In this document: in pieces, positions 1 through 8,293 of the stretch
How the letters are laid out: the number at the start of each line of letters is the position of its first letter
Numbering within the stretch: position 1 is the first letter of the stretch
Source: Listeria floridensis FSL S10-1187
GTDB taxonomy: Bacteria > Bacillota > Bacilli > Lactobacillales > Listeriaceae
Assembly: GCF_000525875.1 (NCBI RefSeq)
Contig: NZ_AODF01000043.1
Location: 1 to 37,519 of the forward strand
Direction of reading: 5' to 3'
DNA length: 37,519 bases
Program-made: the position numbers and the translations under genes
The notes under the pieces: model-generated
Told to the model about the DNA's origin: nothing
The model's database searches: none
The model's input: the letters and a program-made list of their open reading frames with translations, nothing else

Positions 1-263
1 ATTGCACCATATGCCTTAGGTGCTAGCACAGCTAACCGTTCGCGACTCGCCTCTGCCAGTGCCTCTTGAAAAACAGGGGTATTGCGCCAGTTGTAAATCG
101 TCTTGCGCACAGTGTCTAACTCCTCTGCAATCTGATCCAAACTTTTGCGGTCCGGATCACCCTTTGCATACTCCTCACGCTCGACCAACATGTCAATTGC
201 CTGCTTTTGTTGGTCGGTTAACTGCTCCAGTAATTTATCTAATTTTCGTGTGATTGCTACCAC
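1..263 (-). CDS. phage HTH / terminase-small-subunit-like protein (partial)
   Basis: This reading frame runs off the left edge of the window. It starts at a GTG (263-261) that lies directly against an AGGGAGG Shine-Dalgarno, so the exact start is uncertain. The visible 87 residues contain a hydrophilic N-terminus and then a helix-turn-helix segment (LDQIAEELDTVRKTIYNW). This order is typical of phage small terminase or phBC6A51-like HTH proteins, which recognise DNA at the start of packaging or replication modules. It sits downstream of two phage-type tRNA genes and a 35-codon ORF on the same strand, which supports a prophage or phage remnant. Family assignment comes from pattern recognition only; the C-terminal half is outside the window. 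Confidence 0.6.
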   Translation of the reverse strand, partial: MVAITRKLDKLLEQLTDQQKQAIDMLVEREEYAKGDPDRKSLDQIAEELDTVRKTIYNWRNTPVFQEALAEASRERLAVLAPKAYGA

Positions 264-271
264 CTCCCTTT

Positions 272-379
272 TTATGCGATCAACCTTAGTTTTAGCTGTT
301 CTAGAAATGAGCCAATATATAAATATTTTCTCCGCCTATCAAAATCGGCTACGACATTCATTTTGGGTGTAATTTCCAT
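272..379 (-). CDS. small phage-region protein (35 aa), unrecognised
   Basis: This 35-codon ORF starts at ATG 379-377, preceded by a good GAGAGGAG ribosome-binding site, and stops 9 bases before the next phage gene on the same strand. The product is short and basic (it contains FDRRRKYLYIGSF) and has no recognised domain. The good ribosome-binding site and tight packing with the neighbour are the only support for it being expressed. Confidence 0.4.
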   Translation of the reverse strand: MEITPKMNVVADFDRRRKYLYIGSFLEQLKLRLIA

Positions 380-400
380 TATTGGCTCCTCTCTCCACAA

Positions 401-426
401 TAAAAAGCCCTGCGCATCACAGGACT
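401..426 (-). terminator. terminator after the two phage-region tRNAs
   Basis: A 7-bp stem (406-412 with 420-426, one wobble pair) is followed on the minus strand by a run of five U. It lies directly downstream of both tRNA genes and just before the next small ORF, so it probably ends the tRNA transcript. Confidence 0.65.
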
Positions 427-450
427 TTCAAAATATATTCTGATTAGTTA

Positions 451-529
451 AGCGGGCAGAAGGATTCGAACCTTCGTCTCTACACGATACGTCTATCGCT
501 TCATCTCGAACTGCCATTGAGAAGCCCGC
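451..529 (-). tRNA. tRNA-like gene, isotype undetermined, atypical anticodon loop
   Basis: The 79-nt sequence has a 6-bp GCGGGC/GCCCGC acceptor stem with a T-T mismatch at the seventh position. It has a D-arm containing GG and a perfect 5-bp T-arm around TTCGAAT. The anticodon arm does not give a normal 7-nt loop: its stem (GCGA/TCGT, extendable inward) is symmetric around an even-length loop, best drawn as 8 nt (TAGACGTA). No clean anticodon follows a U33. CCA is not encoded. It may be a phage tRNA with an expanded loop, a decayed tRNA, or a tRNA with a single-base sequence error in the loop. Confidence 0.6.
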
Positions 530-538
530 GTGATAAAA

Positions 539-609
539 CAAGGACGGCAGGAATCGAACCCGCATCGCAAGGTTTGGAAGCTTGCATCTTACCATTAGAC
601 AACGTCCTC
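539..609 (-). tRNA. tRNA-Trp (CCA), divergent, probably phage-encoded
   Basis: The 71-nt gene has a 7-bp acceptor stem (GAGGACG with CGTCCTT, first pair G-U) and a discriminator G as expected for tRNA-Trp. It has a D-arm with TAATGGTA and a T-arm GCGGG-TTCGATT-CCTGC. The anticodon loop is TTCCAAA, which puts CCA at positions 34-36, with a C-C mismatch closing the loop. A Gly(UCC) reading is possible only with a 9-nt loop and would conflict with the G discriminator. It lies ten bases upstream of the odd tRNA on the same strand, presumably in one transcript. Confidence 0.75.
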
Positions 610-1634
610 ATGTATTAAAAATGTGCTTGTAGGCTATTGTTAGCCCCCAGTTTAAAAAATTTGCAAGAAATTATTGTGGGTCTGGAGAGCGGCGTCATTG
701 CCTGACCTCCCCCGCCCCTTTTTCGTTGGTTAGTACTTATTCATTCGATGTATGTTTATACGAAACTACTTCCGCTAAGATGAGTTATGTTAACTATCAT
801 AGCTCTTTAACCCGCATCATATTGCGGTTTTCCATCTGCTACGCATAGTTCCCCATGCAACGATTTATACATTGGCTTTGTACAGCCGTTTAAATGTTGC
901 ACATAGTCGATGGCGGTGTATAAATCAGCAGAGCCTGACCCCTTGGTTTTTAAACGGGGGGTTGTATCAGGAGGGCGAAGCTGGTCAAGGGTAACTAATA
1001 CCTTATGTAACAGCTACTTCTTTCTTTATTATATATGCGCATATACACCTGTTACCCTAAGCGCCCTGACAAGGGCAGACCTCGCCTTAAGCCTTTAACA
1101 TACGGTCATACTAACAAGGAAACATACGTTTCTTACCTCGCTCACTATCGTTCGCTCGGGCTTAGCAACTTCTTTTTTAAGCGCCTATATACAGTTACTA
1201 TATACCGCTTAGCTTCGAGCGGCGTCGAGGTGTTGTCGAAAGTCGAACTGCTTCGCACCTCGGCGTCGACTACTCGTTTTACTCTCTCATAATATAGACC
1301 GCAAAATAAAGTGTGATATAACCCTAAAAGTGAAAAATCAGTCTAAAGTCTTACGGATTTTAGCGATAAGTGTGACTTGGATTGCATATCCACACAATGT
1401 GTGTATTCTTTTCACCCTCTATAGTTCTGCCAAATATTAACATAGCACGACTAAAAAACAATAAGTGTCAGTGCCTGCTTAGCAATCCTTACAAAGCAAC
1501 CTAGATTCCGACTATTCCGACATTTAAGTTCAAGCCTTATGTGTCAACATTTCACTGTAAAGTATTTTTACTTGCGAAATCCGATGAGCCGCGCTAGTCC
1601 ACTAAATGGCTTAACCGCGCCGTTAAACTGCCTC
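610..1634. other. gene-poor phage-like stretch, only very short ORFs
   Basis: No frame of convincing size and start is present. On the minus strand, a 68-codon open frame (1013-807) ends in a protein-like stretch (ADLYTAIDYVQHLNG) but has no good start. A 14-codon ORF follows near 795. A 27-codon ORF with a strong ribosome-binding site is listed separately. Several short inverted repeats occur (around 1135-1160 and 1210-1275). The arrangement fits a compact or decaying phage segment that reads leftward into the tRNA pair. I see no transposase, rRNA or known RNA family here. Confidence 0.4.
615..698 (-). CDS. very small ORF (27 aa) with strong RBS
   Basis: ATG 698-696 follows GGGGGAGG with about 7 bases of spacing, and the frame stops at 615, six bases before the tRNA-Trp gene. 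The product (begins MTPLSRPTIISC) is unrecognised. The ribosome-binding site is the only positive evidence; it may be a phage leader ORF or chance. Confidence 0.25.
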   Translation of the reverse strand: MTPLSRPTIISCKFFKLGANNSLQAHF

Positions 1635-1664
1635 TTGACAAGGACGAGCCGCGCTAGGTATAAT
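1635..1664 (+). promoter_or_regulatory. sigma-A promoter of tRNA-Leu
   Basis: A perfect TTGACA (1635-1640) and a perfect TATAAT (1659-1664) are separated by 18 bases, about 50 bases upstream of the tRNA-Leu gene on the same strand. The spacer holds the 12-mer GAGCCGCGCTAG (1646-1657), which also occurs 60 bases upstream at 1586-1597. Confidence 0.85.
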
Positions 1665-1713
1665 AGCCTTGTGCGTATGATTAGGTTGAACGTGGCACAA
1701 ACGTTGGTACTAT

Positions 1714-1797
<84 letters not shown>

Positions 1798-1803
1798 TCA
1801 TAT

Positions 1804-1857
1804 AAAACAAAAAGGTTTCGGAAGATTTTACAAATCTCCCGAAACCTTTTTGTTTTA
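1804..1857. terminator. strong bidirectional terminator after tRNA-Leu
   Basis: A long near-perfect inverted repeat (AAACAAAAAGGTTTCGG with its complement ending CCTTTTTGTTT) has T-rich tails on both strands. It lies directly after tRNA-Leu on the plus strand and can also stop minus-strand transcripts. Confidence 0.85.
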
Positions 1858-1967
1858 TTTACAAAGATAAAATTAGCTACTATATGTTGATAATATGAAT
1901 AAACGAAGCTACCTTTTTTAAATCTAAACAAATTTCTTGCTATACACTAAAAAATTTTCCTAATTAC

Positions 1968-2328
1968 TTATAGATTTACTTTTTCAACTCCTCTATTTCG
2001 CAAAGCATCTAAATATAATACAAGAAAGGATCTTCCTTCTGGTTGAGTGTCTTGTATTCTATTATTCACAGTATATTTGCAATCTATCTACTTTAGAGAG
2101 ACATAATTTCCTTTTAAATAATAGTAATCTTCAAACAGATCACTTGTAATGAAAAAACATACATCCAAAACATTATTCTTTAATAAATCCCCCATAACAT
2201 ATAGCCAAAATTTTTTAAGATGCTTGATAAGACACATTAAAAGCTACTACTTTTTGATCATTAATCAAAAATTCTAATTCCTCTTCAACAAGGGAATTTA
2301 TTCTACTCACTTTAACTAAATTATCCAT
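1968..2328 (-). pseudogene. degenerate immunity-like gene
   Basis: An ATG (2328-2326) with an AGAGGT ribosome-binding site opens a frame (MDNLVKVSRINSLVEEE) that shifts after about 30 codons. It continues in a second frame as LKKFWLYVMGDLLKNN and FFITSDLFEDYYYL, and then in a third as RSFLVLYLDALRNRG, stopping at 1968. The pieces are in order and read as one small acidic protein of about 110-120 residues. It lies immediately downstream of a broken toxin-like C-terminus on the same strand, the usual toxin-then-immunity order. Two or more frame breaks point to a real relic, although single-base indels are frequent in this window. Confidence 0.5.
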
Positions 2329-2337
2329 TATTGACCT

Positions 2338-2668
2338 CTATTCGATAGGATTAATGGCTAGAATGATCTTCCTATTTTCAACATGATAAGTGATGATTCC
2401 CCCTAAATTATTAGTCCCTACAAACTCAAATTTGGCATGACTTTATATTGGAAAACCATTGGCATTGGTTAATGCTACTATTTTTCATAAACTTAACATA
2501 ACCTGTCCTAATCTCAACTTTATAATTATACTTGATTTTTGTTCAATTTTTTATAACATCACTAGCATCTGCTAAAAATTTATTAACATTGGAAAAGGCA
2601 CTTCCAAATTCTCCTACGTGTTTAGAAAAAGAGATTTTTAACTTCTCTATATTTCCAAAATGAGCCCC
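2338..2668 (-). pseudogene. degenerate polymorphic-toxin C-terminal remnant
   Basis: Minus-strand fragments read NIEKLKISFSKHVGEFG, then a stop and frame changes, then HAKFEFVGTNNLGGIITYHV and RKIILAINPIE before a stop at 2338. The final block looks like the C-terminal end of a secreted polymorphic toxin, and the degenerate immunity-like gene begins 10 bases later. There is no start and no N-terminal export domain, so only a decayed tail remains. Naming it a toxin tail is inference from arrangement and style; no catalytic family is recognised. Confidence 0.4.
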
Positions 2669-2710
2669 CACTAGCTTTTTCGGGGCTATAAATTAAGATA
2701 TATAAAGTAG

Positions 2711-2746
2711 AAAAAGAAACGATAAAGTGGAATCGTTTCTTTTTTA
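2711..2746. terminator. bidirectional terminator
   Basis: The inverted repeat AAAAGAAACGAT / ATCGTTTCTTTT has an 8-nt loop and T/A-rich tails on both sides. It lies within the degenerate toxin/immunity region, between the remnant and the 2866-3087 fragment. Confidence 0.65.
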
Positions 2747-2865
2747 ATCATGAGTTTTTCTACAATAAATATGGTTAGCTATTGGCAACTTGATTAGTGA
2801 GTCTATTCTTACTAGTCAAGGCTTTAATCCGACTCCAATCAGATAGTAAAGTGCGCTTTTTATTA

Positions 2866-3087
2866 TCATCCTACATATAGCTTTATATTTTCTTTCTCAA
2901 ATACTTTAGGTAAGTTTTCTAAAATATAATTGATTCTTTTCTGTATATCTATCTTTATATCTATATTTTTAATATTTTTTTCTATCCATTCCTTAACAAG
3001 TTTTATTTCTTTTAGAATCACTGGCGCATCTTCTTTTTCAATCACTATTCCTGTTTCAAAAATAGGGACCCAACTTAATTGAAGCAA
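2866..3087 (-). pseudogene. C-terminal fragment of a small unrecognised protein
   Basis: About 70 residues are open (it contains WVPIFETGIVIEKEDAP and KIDIQKRINYILENLPK) but lack a credible start. The frame begins immediately after the aldC terminator with no ribosome-binding site. The charged, Ile/Lys-rich helix style resembles small immunity proteins found behind polymorphic toxins, and degenerate toxin and immunity pieces lie just downstream. It is probably the tail of a gene whose front was removed when this segment joined the aldC terminator. Confidence 0.4.
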
Positions 3088-3120
3088 AAAAATAGGATAC
3101 CTCCTAAAGGCATCCTATTT
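3086..3120 (-). terminator. terminator of aldC
   Basis: A stem formed by AAATAGGAT.CC and GG.ATCCTATTT is followed by a run of seven U on the minus strand. It lies right after the aldC stop codon. Confidence 0.8.
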
Positions 3121-3124
3121 CCTA

Positions 3125-3845
3125 TCAATTCTCAGCAGCTTCAATTTGTTCGAGCATATCGGGCGAACCTAAATCGCTTCGTAAAAATTCAGTTGTTTGC
3201 GGAAGCTCAAGTTCAAAATCAGTTTGTTGCGCTACTTCAACTCTACCTTCAAGTAGTTCATAGTCAAACACATGCCCCCCTACTTGACGCATATCATCAA
3301 TAAAATGAATATGATAGCCTGAAACGCCAATACCACTAATATAAGCAGGTGTCCAAAATCCTACGATGGTACCTGTAATATATTCAAAATGATAGGTTGG
3401 CTGCGTTTTAACAGCTTCAATTAATGGCGGAAATGGGCGTTTTTGCTTCGGTGCCACACGAGTGTCGACAAATCGAAAATTCCCAGTAATTTTAATTGCA
3501 TAAAATACATTTGGCCCCTGTGTCAGTCCTGCTACTTGCTCCTCAATTTGACTGCGCGTCTTGAGTTCTGCCACATCGAAAGAAACATCGGGATCAAAAA
3601 AAAGTTACTGCAGCATAAGGAGTAGTATCCTCCGGTCTTACCTCGTACGCCTTCCCGTCTTCACGAATTTGATATGCCTTCCCATCCGTAATCACAAGCT
3701 CTCCGTCAAAATGATCAAGCGTTCCAATACCTAAATCACCATGTTCCATCAAATCTTTAAAATTCGTCGTTCCTCCAAACAGCCCGCCAACTAAAGCCGC
3801 CATTGTAGAATGCTGAAACAAACGATTCTTGCGCTTTCCTTCCAT
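3125..3845 (-). pseudogene. aldC: alpha-acetolactate decarboxylase, frame broken at an A/T8 run
   Basis: The enzyme converts (S)-2-acetolactate to (R)-acetoin. The N-terminal part (from ATG 3845, ribosome-binding site AGAGGTG) contains FQHSTMAALVGGLFGG and the DGELVITDGKAYQI strand. The C-terminal part (3574-3125) carries the TGTIVGFWTPAY segment and GYHIHFIDD, whose two histidines are the metal ligands of the family. Together they make about 238 residues, the normal family length. The frame is broken at 3596-3603, where the plus strand has eight A; seven would restore TFFDPDVSF. One extra base in a homopolymer is probably a sequencing error or a recent frameshift. It lies downstream of ilvA on the same strand and draws on acetolactate, the product of IlvBN. 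Confidence 0.85.
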
Positions 3846-3994
3846 GGATAAACACCTCTTCAAAATTGTACCAATAGAAAATAAATTATCATTAGTACAC
3901 TTTTTCTTTTCATAAAGCCATTATAACAATTTATCCATGATAATAAAAGAAATTACAATTAAAACTGTTTCAAAACAGAACAAAACTGTATTAC

Positions 3995-5269
3995 TCACAC
4001 TAGTAAAGTATATAGCATTTGATTGTCATTAATCGCGATATACTCCGGATCGAAACAAGCCACTCGCTCAAGCAAGCTTGGATAGTCTTCTTTGCGATTT
4101 AGTAAAACACCAATAATAACAGGTCCACTTCCGCGATTTACTTTTTTCGTATATTCAAATTTCGTGATGTCGTCTTTTGGTCCAAGGACTTCGCTAACAA
4201 ATTCTTTCAGCGCACCCGGCCGCTGTGGAAAATTCACTATGAAATAATGTTTCAACCCTTTAAATAATAAAGAACGTTCTTCAATTTCTTGCATCCGGTT
4301 GATATCATTGTTCCCGCCGCTGATAATACAAATCACATTTTTCCCCTTAATTTCAGCTTGATAATGCTCAAGTGCCGCTACTGAAAGTGCTCCAGCCGGT
4401 TCAGCGACTATCGCTTGTTTGCTGTACATTTCGAGAATCGCAGAACACACTTCTCCTTCTGGAACCGAGATAACTGCATCCACAAGCTGTTTCGTATGTG
4501 CGTAGGTTAAATCACCAACTTTTTTTACTGCGGCTCCATCCACAAATTTATCGATCTGCTTAAGAGCAATTGCTTCTCCCTTTTCAAGCGCTTTTTGCAT
4601 GGAGGATGCACCGCTTGGTTCTACGCCAACAACTTTCGTTTCTTTCGAGACAGCCTTCAAGTAGGTCGCAACACCTGAGATAAGTCCGCCACCGCCGATA
4701 CTTGCGAAACAATAATCCGGCACCACTTCTTCCGCTGCTAAATCGGCCATCATTTCAACAGCGAGCGTCCCTTGACCGGCAATAATCGCAGGATCATCGA
4801 ATGGCGCAATAAATGTCGTATCCTGTTCGTGTGAATAGGTTTTTGCTGCCGTTTGGGCCGCATCAAACGTATCTCCCGTTAAAATCACATCAACAAACTC
4901 TCCGCCAAAAAATTCAACTTGCGAGATCTTTTGCTGCGGTGTTGTAGTCGGCATAAAAATTGCGGCATGCACTTTCATCTTTTGGCAAGTAAAAGCCACA
5001 CCTTGCGCATGGTTGCCGGCACTTGCGCAGGTTACACCTTTTTGACGCACTTTTTCATCCAAATTTTGAATTGCATAGTAAGCGCCCCTTAACTTAAACG
5101 AGCGAACCCACTGCAAATCTTCACGCTTCAAATAGATATTACAACCATATTTATGCGACAAATACACATCATGCGTAAGTGGCGTATGTTTTACGATCGG
5201 CTTTAGCACCTCATATGCCTTTAAAACGTCCTCTTCCGTTACAAGCGAACCGACTGACTCCATTTTCAT
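3995..5269 (-). CDS. ilvA: threonine deaminase (biosynthetic, L-threonine ammonia-lyase)
   Basis: This PLP enzyme converts threonine to 2-oxobutyrate, the first committed step to isoleucine. The 424 residues match the Bacillus IlvA length (about 420). [10 protein letters not shown] places the PLP-binding lysine at residue 59, the glycine loop [10 protein letters not shown] lies near residue 190, and SGGNND lies near 318. An ACT-like regulatory domain begins around residue 330 ([17 protein letters not shown]). The start ATG overlaps the leuD stop by 4 bases, so translation is coupled. It is the last gene of the ilv-leu operon. A weak hairpin with a U-tract (about 3959-3978) may end the transcript before aldC. 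Confidence 0.97.
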   Translation of the reverse strand: MKMESVGSLVTEEDVLKAYEVLKPIVKHTPLTHDVYLSHKYGCNIYLKREDLQWVRSFKLRGAYYAIQNLDEKVRQKGVTCASAGNHAQGVAFTCQKMKVHAAIFMPTTTPQQKISQVEFFGGEFVDVILTGDTFDAAQTAAKTYSHEQDTTFIAPFDDPAIIAGQGTLAVEMMADLAAEEVVPDYCFASIGGGGLISGVATYLKAVSKETKVVGVEPSGASSMQKALEKGEAIALKQIDKFVDGAAVKKVGDLTYAHTKQLVDAVISVPEGEVCSAILEMYSKQAIVAEPAGALSVAALEHYQAEIKGKNVICIISGGNNDINRMQEIEERSLLFKGLKHYFIVNFPQRPGALKEFVSEVLGPKDDITKFEYTKKVNRGSGPVIIGVLLNRKEDYPSLLERVACFDPEYIAINDNQMLYTLLV

Positions 5270-5868
5270 CCCAACCTTTCACGAAAATTTTTTTTGTTTT
5301 GTTTCTTTTCATATTGAACAATATCATCTAAGTAGTGCAGCGTAATCGCAATATCATCTACCCCTTCGACAAGTTTATTTTTCCATGTCGGGTCAATTGC
5401 AAACGAATAGGTTTTTGCTCGAGCAGCCACAGTTTGGTTAGGCAAATCGATTTGCACCGTTTCATCCGGCCCCAGTTCTGCTAGCTCGGCTCGCTCTTTT
5501 TTCGAAAGAATGATCGGTAAAATCCCATTTTTCGTACAGTTCATATAAAAAATATCACTGTATCCGCCGGCAATAATGACACGAAACCCGTAATCCAAGA
5601 GTGCCCAAGCAGCATGTTCACGCGAAGAACCGTATCCGAAGTTCTCCCCTGTAACGAGTACTGTTGCTCCTTTTCGCATCGGATCGTTAAGCGGAAAGTT
5701 CGGATTCAGCTTCTCGCCTGAAAGATAGCGCCAATCATAGAATAAAAATTCGCCAAAACCTGTTTTTTCAATTCGCTTTAAGAATACTTTGGGAATAATC
5801 TGATCCGTATCAATGTTGTCATTCAACAACGAAACGGTTTTTCCACGGTGAATTTGAATGGCTTCCAT
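5266..5868 (-). CDS. leuD: 3-isopropylmalate dehydratase small subunit
   Basis: LeuD forms the swivelling domain of isopropylmalate isomerase and works with LeuC to convert 2-isopropylmalate to 3-isopropylmalate. The 200 residues fit the family. The N-terminus has [15 protein letters not shown], and the substrate-binding loop [17 protein letters not shown] is at about residues 79-95. It starts directly after the leuC stop and overlaps ilvA by 4 bases, in the conserved leuCD order. No defects are visible. Confidence 0.97.
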   Translation of the reverse strand: MEAIQIHRGKTVSLLNDNIDTDQIIPKVFLKRIEKTGFGEFLFYDWRYLSGEKLNPNFPLNDPMRKGATVLVTGENFGYGSSREHAAWALLDYGFRVIIAGGYSDIFYMNCTKNGILPIILSKKERAELAELGPDETVQIDLPNQTVAARAKTYSFAIDPTWKNKLVEGVDDIAITLHYLDDIVQYEKKQNKKNFRERLG

Positions 5869-7242
5869 CTAAACCCGCTCCTTTCTAATATCCACGAAAC
5901 TCCCGTGAATGGCTGCCGCGGCAGCCATCGCTGGCGAAACTAGATGCGTTCGTGCTCCGTTTCCTTGTCTTCCTTCAAAATTCCGATTCGACGTTGATGC
6001 ACAGTGAACGCCCGCCGGAACTTGATCAGGATTCATGCCGAGGCACATCGAACAGCCCGGCTCGCGCCATTCAAAACCTGCCGCTTTAAAAATTTGATCA
6101 ATCCCCAGTCTTTCTGCGGCAGTACGAACCGCTTTCGAACCTGGAACGACTAGCGCACGAACTGACGGGTTTACGTGTTTCCCTTTCACAATCGCTGCCG
6201 CTTCCTCAAGATCAGACAAGCGGCCGTTCGTACACGAACCAATAAAGACGTATCCAAGCTCAATGTCTGCCGCTGTTTGCCCGGGAAGAAGCCCCATATA
6301 ACTGTAAGCTCGTTCATCATTCGCCGTTTGAACTTCGGGGAAAGCTTCCCCAAATGGTACACTCATTTCTGGATTCGTTCCCCACGTTACATACGGTGCA
6401 AGTTCTGTAACATCCAAAACAATCAATTGATCATAGTTGGCATCCAGATCCGTATAAAGTGTGCGCCAAAAAGCTTCTGCTTCCGCAAAATTCTCCGGTG
6501 CATATTCACGCCCATTCAAATACGCATACGTTGTTTCATCTGGAGCCATCAAGCCAACCTTCGCGCCACCTTCAATCGCCATGTTACAAATCGTCATCCG
6601 TTCATCCATCGAAAGCCCGCGAATCGTATCGCCAAAAAATTCGATCGCGTAGCCGGTTCCAAAAGAAATGCCATACGTCGCCAAAAGGTGCAGAATAATA
6701 TCTTTCGCATAAACTCCCTGCGGCAATGTTCCAGTTATTTCAATCCCCATCGTTTTTGGTTTCTGTTGCCAGATCGTTTGCGTTGCAAAAACATGTTCCA
6801 CTTCACTTGACCCGATTCCAAATCCGATTGCGCCGAACGCTCCGTGTGTTGCCGTGTGCGAATCGCCGCAAACAATTACCTTTCCTGGTTGAGTAAGCCC
6901 TGTTTCAGGGCCAACCATGTGCACAATTCCTTGCCTTGCACTACCAATATCTGCAAGCGTCACCCCGAATTCCTCACAATTTTTTCGAAGCGCGTCGACT
7001 TGCTTTTTCGCCACCAAGTCTTGAATATTAAATACGTCTTCCGTCGGCACATTATGGTCCATTGTCGCAAATGTCTTATCCGGCCGCCTTAGCGTGCGTT
7101 TTTCCATCCGAAGTCCTTCGAAAGCTTGGGGAGAAGTCACTTCATGGATAAGATGCAAATCAACATATAACAGTTGCGGCTCCCCTTCATTCCCAGCAAC
7201 CACGTGACTGTCCCATAGTTTATCAAATAGCGTTTGACCCAA
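5869..7242 (-). CDS. leuC: 3-isopropylmalate dehydratase large subunit
   Basis: This is the aconitase-family catalytic subunit that carries the [4Fe-4S] cluster for isopropylmalate isomerisation. The 457 residues are close to the usual 460-470. The start [15 protein letters not shown] is typical. Cluster cysteines are visible in [12 protein letters not shown] and in [12 protein letters not shown], and there is a conserved [13 protein letters not shown] motif. It lies 13 bases downstream of leuB. No frame problems are seen. Confidence 0.97.
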   Translation of the reverse strand: MGQTLFDKLWDSHVVAGNEGEPQLLYVDLHLIHEVTSPQAFEGLRMEKRTLRRPDKTFATMDHNVPTEDVFNIQDLVAKKQVDALRKNCEEFGVTLADIGSARQGIVHMVGPETGLTQPGKVIVCGDSHTATHGAFGAIGFGIGSSEVEHVFATQTIWQQKPKTMGIEITGTLPQGVYAKDIILHLLATYGISFGTGYAIEFFGDTIRGLSMDERMTICNMAIEGGAKVGLMAPDETTYAYLNGREYAPENFAEAEAFWRTLYTDLDANYDQLIVLDVTELAPYVTWGTNPEMSVPFGEAFPEVQTANDERAYSYMGLLPGQTAADIELGYVFIGSCTNGRLSDLEEAAAIVKGKHVNPSVRALVVPGSKAVRTAAERLGIDQIFKAAGFEWREPGCSMCLGMNPDQVPAGVHCASTSNRNFEGRQGNGARTHLVSPAMAAAAAIHGSFVDIRKERV

Positions 7243-7255
7243 TTTGTACTCCTCC

Positions 7256-8293
7256 TTATAGCTCAGATAGCACTTTCTCTGTAAAAGCCGAAAGTGACGT
7301 ACTACCGCCCAAATCTTTCGTTACAAATCCGTGCTGCATGACTTTATTTGCAGCCTGATCAATTGCCTCTGCTGCCTCAGTTTCATCAAAATCACGCAGC
7401 ATGAGTGAAATTGAATAAATCATCGAGAGCGGGTTGGCTTCGTCCTTCCCGGCAATATCCGGAGCCGATCCATGGATCGGCTCATAAAGCGCCGGCCCAG
7501 TTTCCGAATAACTGGCAGAAGGAAGTACCCCTAGCGAACCCGTAAGAACCGAAGCTTCATCACTCAAAATATCGCCAAACAGATTCTCAGTCACAATCAC
7601 ATCAAACTGCGTCGGCTTCGTGATAATCTGCATTGCCGCCGCATCCACATAGAAATGCTCGAGCTTGACATCTGGAAACTCTCTTGCAATCCGGATCGCC
7701 GTTTCCCGCCACAGCTTACTTGACGCTAGCACATTTGCCTTATCCACCGAAGCAAGTTTATGTTTCCGCGTTTGCGCAAGCTGAAAGCCCTTCCGGATAA
7801 TCCGTTCGATTTCATACGTCTGATAACTGAGCGTGTCCGTTGCTTGATCCGCATCATAATATTTTGGTTCCCCGAAATACAGTCCACCTGTCAGTTCGCG
7901 TACAACAACAAAATCACTACCGCGAACAATCTCTTCCTTTAGCGGCGAAAGGTGCACCGCTGCATCAGGAACGCGAAGCGGGCGAATATTCGCATAAAGG
8001 CCAAGCTGTTTGCGCAGTTGAAGCAGACCTACTTCCGGTCGTTCTAAAGAATTATCCCATTTAGGCCCGCCGATTGCCGCAAGCAAAATCGCATCCGCAT
8101 TCTGGCACGCTTGAAGCGTTTCATCCGGTAGCGGCTTGCCGCTTTCATCAATTGCAGCTCCGCCGAAAGAGCGGGTATCCATTTGCAAGTCGAAGTTGTA
8201 TTTTTCAGAAACTGCCCCGAGAACTTTCATTCCCGCAGCCATGATTTCCGGTCCAATTCCGTCACCTGGAAGACACGTAATCTTATAGCCCAT
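7256..8293 (-). CDS. leuB: 3-isopropylmalate dehydrogenase
   Basis: LeuB oxidatively decarboxylates 3-isopropylmalate to 2-ketoisocaproate with NAD+. The 345 residues match the family. The N-terminal [14 protein letters not shown], the [10 protein letters not shown] loop, the metal-binding region [16 protein letters not shown] and the NAD-binding [13 protein letters not shown] are all present. Its start overlaps the leuA stop by 11 bases, so it is probably translationally coupled. Confidence 0.97.
   Translation of the reverse strand: MGYKITCLPGDGIGPEIMAAGMKVLGAVSEKYNFDLQMDTRSFGGAAIDESGKPLPDETLQACQNADAILLAAIGGPKWDNSLERPEVGLLQLRKQLGLYANIRPLRVPDAAVHLSPLKEEIVRGSDFVVVRELTGGLYFGEPKYYDADQATDTLSYQTYEIERIIRKGFQLAQTRKHKLASVDKANVLASSKLWRETAIRIAREFPDVKLEHFYVDAAAMQIITKPTQFDVIVTENLFGDILSDEASVLTGSLGVLPSASYSETGPALYEPIHGSAPDIAGKDEANPLSMIYSISLMLRDFDETEAAEAIDQAANKVMQHGFVTKDLGGSTSLSAFTEKVLSEL

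Noticed and set aside
20-372. Two plus-strand ORFs (77 and 75 aa) at the left end
   Set aside because: They lie antisense to the phage HTH gene and the 35-aa ORF, which have a better domain pattern and ribosome-binding sites.
539-609. tRNA-Gly(UCC) interpretation
   Set aside because: It would need a 9-nt anticodon loop and has discriminator G; the CCA (Trp) reading gives a 7-nt loop and the expected discriminator.
6175-6810. 211-aa plus-strand ORF inside leuC
   Set aside because: It is antisense to an intact, strongly conserved leuC and has no ribosome-binding site; its composition is that of a reverse-strand shadow.
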